The notes under the pieces: model-generated
Told to the model about the DNA's origin: nothing
The model's input: only the letters and a program-made list of their open reading frames with translations
Databases searched by the model: none
Position numbers and translations under genes: made by a program
Assembly: GCA_937907215.1 (NCBI GenBank)
Contig: CALESG010000038.1
Span: 1-46,731 of the forward strand
DNA: 46,731 bases
DNA from: an uncultured Ruminococcus sp.
GTDB taxonomy: Bacteria > Bacillota > Clostridia > Oscillospirales > Ruminococcaceae
Direction: 5' to 3'
Shown here: one piece after another, positions 8,522 to 15,968 of the stretch
Layout: every line of letters starts with the position of its first letter
Numbering within the stretch: the stretch's first letter is position 1

Positions 8522-9808
8522 TCAAACCTTTTCGAGTGCTTGTTTTACATCGGCGATTATATCGTCTGCATTTTCAAGACCTACAGACAAACGAATAAGT
8601 CCGCCGTCAATACCTGCTGCTACAAGCTGTTCTTCTGTAAGCTGACGATGTGTTGCGGATGCCGGATGAAGAACACAAGTTCTTATATCTGCAACATGAA
8701 CCTCAATGCTTGCAAGCTGAAGTGAATCCATAAAACGTACAGCTGCCGGTCTTCCACCCTTTATTGAGAATGAAATAACACCGCAAGTACCCTTTGGAAG
8801 ATACTTCTGTGCAAGAGCATGATTCTTATCTCCCTCAAGACCCGGATATGTTACAAAGTTTATCTTATCAGATTCTTTAAGGAAGCTTGCAACCTTAAGC
8901 GCATTCTCACAATAACGCTCCATACGTACATGCATTGTTTCAAGACCAAGATTCAAAAGGAATGCAGAATTAGCCGCCGGATAGCAGCCAAAGTCACGCA
9001 TAAGCTGCATTCTTGCCTTGATAATATAAGCCATATTGCCAAAATCTCTTGTATATACAACGCCGTGATAGCTTTCATCCGGTTCTGTAAAATCAGGGAA
9101 CTTTCCGCTTGCTGCCCAGTCGAAATTACCGCTGTCAACAATAACGCCGCCACCCTGTACAGCATGACCGTCCATATACTTTGTAGTAGAATGAATAACT
9201 ATATCAGCACCAAATTCAAAAGGTCTGCAAAGAATAGGTGTAGCAAATGTGTTGTCAACAATAAGCGGTACACCCTGTTCATGTGCAATATTTGCAAAAC
9301 GCTCTATATCAAAAACAGTAAGTGCCGGATTTGCTATAGTTTCACCAAAAACAGCCTTTGTATTAGGCTTGAATGCCTTCTTTATCTCTTCATCTGTTGC
9401 ATCAGGTTCCACCCATATGCATTCAATGCCGAGCTTCTTGAGAGTAACACCAAAAAGATTTACTGTACCGCCATAAATTGTAGTAACGGAAATAAAACTA
9501 TCTCCTGCACTGCAAACATTTAGGATAGACAAAAGTGAAGCTGCCTGTCCGCTGGTAGTAAGCATTGCACCGCTGCCGCCTTCAAGTGCTGCTATCTTCT
9601 TTTCAACAGCATCACAAGTAGGATTTGCAAAACGTGAATACATACATTCAGTAGGCATATCAAAAAGTGCTGCCACGTGTTCTGTAGAATCAAAACGATA
9701 TGTTGTACTCTGCACTATAGGCATTACACCAGGAGCACCGTTTTCAGGAGTATATCCAGCGTGCAGACATTTAGTTTCTATTTTTGCATTTGAAGAAAGT
9801 TCTTTCAT
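8522..9808 (-). CDS. metY: O-acetylhomoserine sulfhydrylase (aminocarboxypropyltransferase)
   Basis: PLP enzyme of the Cys/Met metabolism family that makes homocysteine (or methionine) from O-acetylhomoserine and sulfide (or methanethiol). The 428-aa length and N-terminus KIETKCLHAGYTPENGAPG are typical of MetY, as opposed to the shorter MetB/MetC enzymes. The PLP lysine lies in HSTTKYMDGH, preceded by the pyridine-contacting Asp in PLIVDNTFATP. The C-terminal SVGLENADDIIADV is also characteristic. ATG at 9808 with GGAGG 8-9 nt upstream. It has its own promoter and no recognisable SAM riboswitch or T-box in the 108-bp upstream gap. Confidence 0.93.
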   Translation of the reverse strand: MKELSSNAKIETKCLHAGYTPENGAPGVMPIVQSTTYRFDSTEHVAALFDMPTECMYSRFANPTCDAVEKKIAALEGGSGAMLTTSGQAASLLSILNVCSAGDSFISVTTIYGGTVNLFGVTLKKLGIECIWVEPDATDEEIKKAFKPNTKAVFGETIANPALTVFDIERFANIAHEQGVPLIVDNTFATPILCRPFEFGADIVIHSTTKYMDGHAVQGGGVIVDSGNFDWAASGKFPDFTEPDESYHGVVYTRDFGNMAYIIKARMQLMRDFGCYPAANSAFLLNLGLETMHVRMERYCENALKVASFLKESDKINFVTYPGLEGDKNHALAQKYLPKGTCGVISFSIKGGRPAAVRFMDSLQLASIEVHVADIRTCVLHPASATHRQLTEEQLVAAGIDGGLIRLSVGLENADDIIADVKQALEKV

Positions 9809-9841
9809 AAAAAATGCCTCCTATAATTTTAATTTAAAAAT

Positions 9842-9870
9842 ATTATACCATTTTTGCATAAAAATTGCAA
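9842..9870 (-). promoter_or_regulatory. metY promoter
   Basis: Minus-strand TTGCAA (9865-9870), 17-bp spacer, extended -10 TGGTATAAT (TATAAT at 9842-9847), a short distance from the metY start. Confidence 0.7.
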
Positions 9871-9916
9871 GTGAAATGCCAAATAAATAATTATAAAAAC
9901 AAATGATATTATAATA

Positions 9917-10297
9917 TTACTTTACAAGCTCCTCATTTTCAAAAAAATGTTTTTTCATAGCATCAAAACTTTCCGCACTTATCACGTGTTCTATACGGCA
10001 CGCATCATCAATTGCAGTTTTTTCCGAAACACCCAAAAATCTCAGCCAACGTGAAATAACAGTATGCCGTTCATACATAGTTTCCGCAATATCACGTCCT
10101 TTATCAGTAAGAGTAATATACCCATTCTTATCCACCTGAACAAAGCCGTTTTCACGCAAATTTTTCATCGCAATGCTTACACTCGGCTTTGAATATGAAA
10201 GCTCATTTACTATATCAATAGATCGAACCCCTCCGATCTCCTTACTCAAGATAAGTATAGTTTCAAGGTAATTTTCAGCAGATTCTTTTATTTGCAT
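9917..10297 (-). CDS. DtxR/MntR-family metal-dependent transcriptional regulator
   Basis: A 126-aa winged-helix repressor that would bind DNA when loaded with Mn(II) or Fe(II). The N-terminal domain (MQIKESAENYLETILIL, then SIDIVNELSYSKPSVSIAMK as the recognition helix and KNGYITLTDKG as the wing) is followed by a dimerisation and metal-binding segment, ERHTVISRWLRFLGV and DACRIEHVIS, whose Glu, Cys and His residues match metal ligands of the family. The SH3-like C-terminal domain of DtxR is absent, so it is the short MntR type. I chose the ATG at 10297 because AGGAGG precedes it; the frame continues ten codons upstream. No metal transporter lies beside it. A perfect palindrome covers its predicted transcription start, suggesting autoregulation. 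Confidence 0.88.
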   Translation of the reverse strand: MQIKESAENYLETILILSKEIGGVRSIDIVNELSYSKPSVSIAMKNLRENGFVQVDKNGYITLTDKGRDIAETMYERHTVISRWLRFLGVSEKTAIDDACRIEHVISAESFDAMKKHFFENEELVK

Positions 10298-10310
10298 ATA
10301 AACACCTCCT

Positions 10311-10360
10311 AATATATAATAAATCAAGAATTAAATCAAGAATTTTCTTGATTTAATTCT
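10311..10360. promoter_or_regulatory. Probable operator of the DtxR-type regulator
   Basis: Arms AGAATTAAATCAAGAA (10327-10342) and TTCTTGATTTAATTCT (10345-10360) are a perfect 16-bp inverted repeat around TT. A third AAATCAAGAA half-site (10321-10330) overlaps as a direct repeat. The site lies directly downstream of the regulator's -10 box. Confidence 0.65.
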
Positions 10361-10366
10361 ATTTAT

Positions 10367-10395
10367 TATAGCACACTTTTAATAATAATGCAATA
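10367..10395 (-). promoter_or_regulatory. Promoter of the DtxR-type regulator
   Basis: On the minus strand TTGCAT, a 17-bp spacer and TATAAT precede the palindrome, so transcription should begin inside it. Repressor bound there would block the promoter. Confidence 0.65.
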
Positions 10396-10398
10396 CAG

Positions 10399-10427
10399 TT
10401 GACAATATTTTTTATACATGGTATACT
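10399..10427 (+). promoter_or_regulatory. Promoter of the DUF4250 gene
   Basis: TTGACA at 10399-10404, 17-bp spacer, TATACT at 10422-10427 with an upstream TGG. It is divergent from the DtxR-type regulator and about 40 bp from its palindrome. The leader is about 60 nt. Confidence 0.7.
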
Positions 10428-10495
10428 AATGTAGATTTTTTATGTAAACTATATAAAATTACTAAAATAAAATTATTATTAAAGGAGAATAAAAA

Positions 10496-10672
10496 ATGAA
10501 TCTTCCAAAAGACCCTATCATGTTAATGAGTGTGATAAATACTAAACTAAGAGATGAATATTCATCGCTCGAAGAACTGTGTAAATCACTTGGCATAGAC
10601 GAAACCGAACTTACAGAAAAGCTCGAAAAAGTCGGTTTCCAATATAAACCTGAAGGAAATCAATTCAGGTAG
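10496..10672 (+). CDS. Small DUF4250-type protein
   Basis: A 58-aa protein starting MNLPKDPIMLMSVINTKL and ending EGNQFR. This matches my memory of DUF4250, a family of short cytoplasmic proteins in Clostridia with no established function. The segment SSLEELCKSLGIDETELTEK looks like a small helix-turn-helix, so a DNA- or RNA-binding role is possible but unproven. An AAAGGAG ribosome binding site and a near-consensus promoter support real expression. It stands alone, divergent from the metal regulator, and has no clear terminator before the GH26 promoter. Confidence 0.8.
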   Translation: MNLPKDPIMLMSVINTKLRDEYSSLEELCKSLGIDETELTEKLEKVGFQYKPEGNQFR

Positions 10673-10736
10673 AATAAACTTATAACGCATTGCACAAAAA
10701 ACTTCAAAAAATACGAATGTTTTTTTCAAAAAGTGG

Positions 10737-10765
10737 TTGACAATAATAATTTTTCATGATATTAT
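10737..10765 (+). promoter_or_regulatory. GH26-dockerin gene promoter
   Basis: TTGACA at 10737-10742, 17-bp spacer, TATTAT at 10760-10765, about 65 nt before the start codon at 10834. Confidence 0.65.
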
Positions 10766-10833
10766 ATTTATGGTAGAATTTACTTTTTTAAGTTAATAAT
10801 GCCTAAATAATATAAGGGAGGAATATATAAAGA

Positions 10834-13260
10834 ATGAAAAAGATAAAAAAATCAACGTCAGTATTTATTGCATCTGTTCTTGCGATGAATATGGCAGCTG
10901 CTTCCGCACTTAATATAGGTGCATTGGCGGCAAATGAAAAGTACGAATTTGAAAATGCCGTTATTACCGGTGAAGTAACAGTAGAAAGCGATGCTGCTGC
11001 AAGCGGCGGCTCATATCTAAAAATGACCGAAAGCGGCACAATAACCATGAAGTTTAATGCTCCAGCTTCCGGCATCTATAACCTCAATATCTATGGCGGA
11101 GGCATTGGCACTACTAAACAGCAGAATATGTCTATAAACGGAGTATCTCAGGGTGCGCTTGCTATGCCTGCAAGCGAAGGCTTTGAAAAGATTGTTGTTA
11201 AATCTATAAAGCTCCAGGAAGGCGAAAATACACTTTCAATTGAAAAATCATGGGGTTGGTCAACCTTTGACTATTTTGAAATAGAAACTGCGGTTCTTCC
11301 TGATATTAAAGCATCAGATACAACTTGTACAGACCCAAAAGCTATTCCGGAAGCTCAGAATCTGATGAATTATATGGCGTCTGTTTACGGCAGCCATATC
11401 ATTTCAGGTCAACAGGAAATTTATATGTACGGTCCTCATGACTTTGAATATGAATTTGAATATCTTAAGGATAAGACAGGTCATTATCCTGCTATAAGAG
11501 GTTTTGACTTCCTTAATAGTGCTAACATACTTTATGGTTCAGAAGATGGAACTGCTGACAGAATGATCGATTGGGTAAAAAACAAAAATGGTATCGTAAC
11601 TGCTTCATGGCATATCACTGTTCCAAAGAAAATGGCAAATTATAAAGTCGGAGATACAAATATTACATGGAATGATGCAACATACAATCCAAAGGAAACT
11701 GACTTTGTAACTTCAAATGTTCTGGTTGAGGGTACTGTTGAGCGTGAATACTATCTTGCAGCACTTGACGCTCTCGCTAAACAAATTCAGAAGCTTGAAG
11801 ACGAAAATGTTCCGCTGATTTTCCGTCCTCTTCATGAAGCAGAAGGCGGCGGTGGAGAAACCGGTTCTTGGTTCTGGTGGGGTAAAGAAGGTTCTGCTGT
11901 TTACAAAGACATCTGGAAACTTACATATAAAACCCTCACAGAAGATTATGATCTTCACAATATAATTTGGGAATGGAACAGCTACAACTTTGACACTTCT
12001 GCCAACTGGTATCCTGGCGATGAATATGTTGATATTATCGGTTATGACAAGTACAGCTGCACTGACTGGTCTACAGGTTCTAAGCGTGTTTACCATAATG
12101 ACAGTGCCATTGCAAGCACATTCTATGGAATTATGGAAAAATACAGCAGCAAAAAGATGGTAGCTATGGCTGAAAACGACAGCTTCTCTACTGTTGATAA
12201 TCTGACATCTGAAAAGGCTGGCTGGCTCTACTTCTGTACATGGTATGACGGCAATGGAAGTGCTGAAAGTGACAACCCTAATTTCCTATCTGACCCAATG
12301 TTTAATACTGAAAAAGATACTATTGATATGTATCAGAGTGATTACTGCATCACCCTTGACGAACTTCCGGCAGATCTTTATACTAATGGAAATATAACAA
12401 CAAAGCCTACAGACACCAAGCCAACTGGCACAACAACAACCACTACAACTACAGAACCCGGTCCTACAACAGAAATAAAGGCTGAAATCAAGGAAGGTGC
12501 TGATGGTTATACATTCACACTAAATGAACCAATTGGCGATACACTGTACATTAAGCTTGAGGCAGATAAATCTGTAAAGTTTGCAAATGGATGTGTTGGT
12601 ATTTCTGCTGCTGAAGCAGGCACGGATTACTGGGTATCATATCAGTGGCAGATCGCAGGATCTGATACAATAAAAATTGATCTTACTAAACCGTCTGAAA
12701 TCACTTACAACAATGGTGAAGACAAAGTAGTAGATAAAGAAATGATAGCTAATATCGCAAAGGCTGCTCAGAATCAAACAACCGGTATGGTTCAGGTATG
12801 GTGGACAAACGATGCTTCCGGCGAACAGATTGATAATTCCAATGTTGTTCTCACAGACGCTTATATAATCAAATCTTCTTCAAGCTCAGATACAACCACA
12901 ACTACAACAACAGCAACTTCAACAGAAACATCTACAGAAACAACAACAATTTCTACTACAGAAACTACAAAAGGTACTACTACAGAAACAGAAACAACTA
13001 CTACAACAACCACTACAGCATTTATACCTGGCGATGTAAAATACGGTGATTTAAATCTTGATGGTTCTATATCAATGCTCGACCTTGTATACTTAAATAA
13101 GTATATTGCTAATGTTTTAACACTTGAGCCAACTCAGCTTATAAATGCTGACTGTTACGATGACGGTACAAAAACCATTAACGCTAATGATTCAACAGCT
13201 TTGATGAATCGTTTAGCACAAAGCATCTCTTCATTACCTGTTCGTACTTATGTTTTTTAA
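10834..13260 (+). CDS. Secreted GH26 beta-mannanase-like enzyme with CBM35-like module and dockerin
   Basis: An 808-aa modular, probably cellulosomal protein for breaking beta-mannan. Order: signal peptide (1 to about 33, ending GALAA); CBM35-like beta-sandwich (about 35-153, YEFENAVITGE to TFDYFEIE); GH26 catalytic domain (about 165-515) with the acid/base Glu at E335 in FRPLHEAEG, then GSWFWWG, and a candidate nucleophile E447 in MAENDS; Thr-rich linker (about 518-546); a module of about 135 residues (547-680) that I cannot assign, plausibly another carbohydrate-binding module; a second Thr/Ser/Glu linker (about 681-730); and a type I-like dockerin (733-803). In the dockerin, GDLNLDGSISMLDLVYLNKY is the first calcium loop. 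The second loop (ADCYDDGTKTINANDS) is two residues longer than canonical. GGGAGG lies 12 nt upstream. Flanked by its own promoter and terminator. Confidence 0.9.
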   Translation: MKKIKKSTSVFIASVLAMNMAAASALNIGALAANEKYEFENAVITGEVTVESDAAASGGSYLKMTESGTITMKFNAPASGIYNLNIYGGGIGTTKQQNMSINGVSQGALAMPASEGFEKIVVKSIKLQEGENTLSIEKSWGWSTFDYFEIETAVLPDIKASDTTCTDPKAIPEAQNLMNYMASVYGSHIISGQQEIYMYGPHDFEYEFEYLKDKTGHYPAIRGFDFLNSANILYGSEDGTADRMIDWVKNKNGIVTASWHITVPKKMANYKVGDTNITWNDATYNPKETDFVTSNVLVEGTVEREYYLAALDALAKQIQKLEDENVPLIFRPLHEAEGGGGETGSWFWWGKEGSAVYKDIWKLTYKTLTEDYDLHNIIWEWNSYNFDTSANWYPGDEYVDIIGYDKYSCTDWSTGSKRVYHNDSAIASTFYGIMEKYSSKKMVAMAENDSFSTVDNLTSEKAGWLYFCTWYDGNGSAESDNPNFLSDPMFNTEKDTIDMYQSDYCITLDELPADLYTNGNITTKPTDTKPTGTTTTTTTTEPGPTTEIKAEIKEGADGYTFTLNEPIGDTLYIKLEADKSVKFANGCVGISAAEAGTDYWVSYQWQIAGSDTIKIDLTKPSEITYNNGEDKVVDKEMIANIAKAAQNQTTGMVQVWWTNDASGEQIDNSNVVLTDAYIIKSSSSSDTTTTTTTATSTETSTETTTISTTETTKGTTTETETTTTTTTTAFIPGDVKYGDLNLDGSISMLDLVYLNKYIANVLTLEPTQLINADCYDDGTKTINANDSTALMNRLAQSISSLPVRTYVF

Positions 13261-13279
13261 GCAATCTTAATTTAATATC

Positions 13280-13327
13280 AAAAGCCGGGTGTTTTATGAC
13301 TAAAATCTTGAAGCATCCGGCTTTTTA
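13280..13327 (+). terminator. Terminator of the GH26-dockerin gene
   Basis: AAAGCCGGGTG and CATCCGGCTTTTT form a hairpin followed by a U-tract, 20 bp after the stop codon. Confidence 0.85.
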
Positions 13328-13331
13328 TTGG

Positions 13332-13360
13332 TTGACATATATGATTTTATATGATATAAT
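13332..13360 (+). promoter_or_regulatory. que operon promoter
   Basis: TTGACA at 13332-13337, 17-bp spacer, TATAAT at 13355-13360: a perfect consensus. Transcription would start at about 13366, right at the 5' end of the candidate preQ1 aptamer. Confidence 0.85.
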
Positions 13361-13365
13361 TTATC

Positions 13366-13410
13366 TGACAGTTCGTTTGCACCATCCTGTCATAAAATAA
13401 AACTACGGGC
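13366..13410 (+). promoter_or_regulatory. Probable preQ1-I riboswitch
   Basis: GACAG (13367-13371) pairs with CTGTC (13387-13391) around a 15-nt loop containing TTCG and GCACC. The A-rich tail ATAAAATAAAACTA after the stem is the hallmark of preQ1-I, in which the tail folds back on the loop as a pseudoknot. Its place at the transcript start, ahead of the complete preQ1 biosynthesis operon and a terminator, supports the call. The loop-tail pairing was not checked against a covariance model. Confidence 0.6.
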
Positions 13411-13459
13411 AGCAAAAAACCTTTTTAATAAATTTTAGAAATTTGTTATAATGTGTATC

Positions 13460-13493
13460 AAGCGGCTTTTCTATAGTGGAAAGCCGCTTTTTT
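13460..13493 (+). terminator. Attenuator terminator before queD
   Basis: AAGCGGCTTT (13460-13469) and AAAGCCGCTT (13480-13489) form a perfect 10-bp stem running into a T-tract, ending just before the queD ribosome binding site. It is the likely expression platform of the preQ1 riboswitch. Confidence 0.85.
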
Positions 13494-13505
13494 GGAGGAA
13501 AATAT

Positions 13506-13928
13506 ATGTATTATCTAAAAACATCAGCTGAATTTGACAGTGCACATTTTTTAAGCGGATATGACGGCAAATGCTCAAACCTGCATGGTCACAGATGGAA
13601 AATAGAAGTACAGGCATCAGAAACAGAACTTCAAAAAACAGGTCAGTGCAGAGGTATGGTAATTGACTTTGGCGATTTAAAAAAAGCTGTACGCAAAATC
13701 GCTGATCACTTTGACCATGCACTGCTATATGAAGACGGTACTCTTAAAGAAAAGACTATTGATTCATTAAAAGAAGAAAACTTTAGAATAATAGCCCTTC
13801 CCTTTCGACCTACTGCTGAATGCTTTGCTAAATATTTCTTTGAACTATTAAAGCAAGAAGGAATTCCCGTAAAAAGCGTGGCTGTTTATGAAACGCCGGA
13901 AAATTGTGCCGTTTATGAGGAGATTTAA
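13506..13928 (+). CDS. queD: 6-carboxy-5,6,7,8-tetrahydropterin synthase
   Basis: Converts 7,8-dihydroneopterin triphosphate to 6-carboxytetrahydropterin, the second step towards preQ0. The 140-aa protein shows the zinc histidines in FDSAHFL and NLHGHRW, the family motif GMVIDFGDLKKAV, FDHALL, and PTAECFAKYFF near the C-terminus. I chose the ATG at 13506 because GGAGG lies 7 nt upstream; an earlier in-frame ATG falls inside the terminator hairpin. First gene of the que operon. queE starts 4 bp after the stop. Confidence 0.94.
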   Translation: MYYLKTSAEFDSAHFLSGYDGKCSNLHGHRWKIEVQASETELQKTGQCRGMVIDFGDLKKAVRKIADHFDHALLYEDGTLKEKTIDSLKEENFRIIALPFRPTAECFAKYFFELLKQEGIPVKSVAVYETPENCAVYEEI

Positions 13929-13932
13929 TTAT

Positions 13933-14607
13933 ATGGAACATCAATTTAAGGTTGCTGAAATTTTCACAAGCATAAATGGAGAAGGTACACGAGCCGGTGA
14001 ACTTGCAGTATTTATAAGACTTTGCGGATGTAATTTAAGATGCAGTTACTGCGATACAATGTGGGCAAATTCAGATAACGCAAAATTTGTAAAAATGACT
14101 GCAAATGAAATTAAAGAAACTGTTTTGCAAACGGGCATTAAAAACGTGACTCTTACAGGCGGTGAGCCTTTGACATCACCATATGTAAAAGAACTTATAG
14201 CCTGTTTATCCCAAGAAAATTCGCTTAGCTTAGAAATTGAAACAAACGGCAGTGTGAATATAGAAGAGTTTTCTAAAATAAATAACAGACCAATATTCAC
14301 TCTGGATTATAAGCTTCCTTCAAGCGGTATGGAAGATAAAATGATTCTTAATGAAAATATAGCATTTATAGAGAAAAAAGACTGCATTAAATTTGTTGCC
14401 GGATCTGACAGTGACCTTGAAAGAGCTTTTGAAATAATAGAAGAATATAGCCTTACAAAACGCTGTCATGTTTATTTTAGTCCGGTATTTGGAAAAATCG
14501 ATCCGGCTGAAATAGTTGAATTCATGAAAAAGAAAAAGCTCAATAATGCAAGACTGCAATTGCAAATGCACAAGTTTATATGGGATCCAAACGAACGTGG
14601 AGTATAA
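13933..14607 (+). CDS. queE: 7-carboxy-7-deazaguanine synthase (radical SAM)
   Basis: Radical SAM enzyme that contracts 6-carboxytetrahydropterin to 7-carboxy-7-deazaguanine. The iron-sulfur motif CNLRCSYC near residue 33 is the usual CX3CX2C, preceded by SINGEGTRAG and followed by TLTGGEPL. The 224-aa length fits. The start at 13933 (MEHQFKVAEIFTSING) has GAGGAG upstream, overlapping the end of queD. A short palindromic repeat begins exactly at its TAA stop codon, before folE. Confidence 0.93.
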   Translation: MEHQFKVAEIFTSINGEGTRAGELAVFIRLCGCNLRCSYCDTMWANSDNAKFVKMTANEIKETVLQTGIKNVTLTGGEPLTSPYVKELIACLSQENSLSLEIETNGSVNIEEFSKINNRPIFTLDYKLPSSGMEDKMILNENIAFIEKKDCIKFVAGSDSDLERAFEIIEEYSLTKRCHVYFSPVFGKIDPAEIVEFMKKKKLNNARLQLQMHKFIWDPNERGV

Positions 14608-14660
14608 GAACTTGTTTTCATAGGATAATCCGCACAGCTTCCTTATGAACACAAGTTTTA
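14607..14660. repeat. Short palindromic element related to the 8337-8499 repeat
   Basis: AGAACTTGTTTTCATAGGAT (14607-14626) resembles the terminal repeat at 8337. An imperfect inverted copy follows at 14641-14659 (CCTTATGAACACAAGTTTT). About 53 bp in all, as expected for an internally deleted copy. It starts on the last base of the queE stop and fills most of the queE-folE gap. Confidence 0.6.
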
Positions 14661-14688
14661 AATTATAAATGCAAAGAGGTAAAAGATA

Positions 14689-15261
14689 ATGGCGATCAAT
14701 CAGGAAAAAATTGCGTACCATATACGTGGGATTCTGGAGGCGCTAGGCGAAGATCCAAATAGAGAAGGACTTTTGGAAACTCCGGAACGTGTCGCAAGAA
14801 TGTATGCCGAAGTGTTTGAAGGCATTTCATACAGCAATAAAGAGATTGCGGATATGTTTGAAAAAACATTTGCAGAAACAAAGGCTGTCGGAAAAGGTTC
14901 TGCGGTAACTGTTCGTGATATTACTGTTTACAGCTACTGTGAACATCACATGGCTCTAATGTACGATATGCACGTAAATGTATCATATCTGCCAAATGGA
15001 AAAGTAATAGGTCTTAGCAAAATTGCACGTATTTGTGATATGGCAGCAAAACGGCTTCAATTGCAAGAAAGACTTGGACAGGATATTGCTGAAATAATGA
15101 AAATAGCTACAGGTTCGGACGATATAGGAGTTGTTATAACAGCGTCCCACAGCTGTATGACAGCAAGAGGAATAAAAAACTTTCCGGCAAAAACAACTAC
15201 TACAACATTCTGTGGAAAATATGAAAATGACACATTCTTGCAGAGTCTTGTAATGGATTAA
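14689..15261 (+). CDS. folE: GTP cyclohydrolase I
   Basis: Opens GTP to 7,8-dihydroneopterin triphosphate, the shared first step of folate and queuosine synthesis. The 190-aa protein contains LLETPERVARMY, the zinc and catalytic region YCEHHMALM, GLSKIARI and the ligand segment SHSCMTARG. AGAGG precedes the ATG. Its place between queE and queC suggests it supplies the que pathway, although folate synthesis could use it too. Confidence 0.95.
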   Translation: MAINQEKIAYHIRGILEALGEDPNREGLLETPERVARMYAEVFEGISYSNKEIADMFEKTFAETKAVGKGSAVTVRDITVYSYCEHHMALMYDMHVNVSYLPNGKVIGLSKIARICDMAAKRLQLQERLGQDIAEIMKIATGSDDIGVVITASHSCMTARGIKNFPAKTTTTTFCGKYENDTFLQSLVMD

Positions 15262-15280
15262 AAAGGAGCATGATTATATA

Positions 15281-15967
15281 ATGAAAGCAATGGTATTATT
15301 CAGCGGCGGAGTTGACAGCACGACCTGTCTTGCACTGGCAGTAAAAAAACATGGAGCAGAAAATGTTATTGCTCTGTCAATTTCCTATGGTCAAAAACAT
15401 AATAAGGAAATAAAATCTGCTGAAAAGCTTACAAAATACTATGGCGTAAAATGGCAAACTCTTGACTTATCACTCATATTTAAAGATTCAAACTGTTCAC
15501 TTTTGAAAAATTCTAATGATGAAATTCCTAAAGAAAGCTACTCTGAACAGCTATTAAAAACAAATGGGTCACCGGTATCTACATATGTACCATTCAGAAA
15601 TGGTCTTTTTCTTGCCTCTGCTGCAAGCATAGCACTTTCGCATGGCTGTAATGTAATTTACTATGGACCTCATGCAGATGATGCAGCCGGAAATGCATAT
15701 CCTGATTGTTCATCTGTATTTAATGATGCTATGGCAAAGGCTATTTATGAAGGTAGCGGACAGCAGGTAAGCATTGAAGCACCTTTTGTAAACATGACTA
15801 AAAAAGATATTGTAAAGCTTGGACTGGAATTAAAAGTTCCATATGAACTCACATGGAGCTGCTATGAAGGCGGAGATAAACCATGCGGTATATGCGGAAC
15901 TTGTCGTGACAGAATAGAAGCTTTTAAGGCAAACGGCATCACAGACCCGCTTATGGAGGAAAATTAA
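15281..15967 (+). CDS. queC: 7-cyano-7-deazaguanine synthase
   Basis: ATP-dependent conversion of 7-carboxy-7-deazaguanine to preQ0. The PP-loop SGGVDSTTCLA is at residues 8-18, SYGQKHNKE follows, and the C-terminal zinc site is visible as SCYEGGDKPCGICGTC. 228 aa is normal. AAGGAG lies upstream of the ATG. queF begins one base after the stop, so the two are translationally close. Confidence 0.95.
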   Translation: MKAMVLFSGGVDSTTCLALAVKKHGAENVIALSISYGQKHNKEIKSAEKLTKYYGVKWQTLDLSLIFKDSNCSLLKNSNDEIPKESYSEQLLKTNGSPVSTYVPFRNGLFLASAASIALSHGCNVIYYGPHADDAAGNAYPDCSSVFNDAMAKAIYEGSGQQVSIEAPFVNMTKKDIVKLGLELKVPYELTWSCYEGGDKPCGICGTCRDRIEAFKANGITDPLMEEN

Positions 15968-15968
15968 A

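Noticed and set aside
8389..8598. 69-codon plus-strand frame starting in the palindromic element
   Set aside because: It runs from the repeat into the end of metY, with no ribosome binding site. The palindrome explains the sequence.
8819..9523. 234-codon open frame on the plus strand inside metY
   Set aside because: It is antisense to a certain gene, is rich in Cys, Ile and Lys from reversed codons, has no ribosome binding site and resembles no family.
9809..9916. Possible SAM riboswitch or T-box before metY
   Set aside because: None of the conserved core sequences is present, only a promoter and a short leader.
12412..13020. Runs of ACA/ACT/ACC resembling a microsatellite or CRISPR-like repeat
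   Set aside because: They encode the Thr-rich linkers of the GH26-dockerin protein in frame and lack regular repeat-spacer structure.
13447..13452. TATAAT as a definite second que promoter
   Set aside because: The -35 at the right distance is poor (TTTAAT), so I list it only as a possibility.
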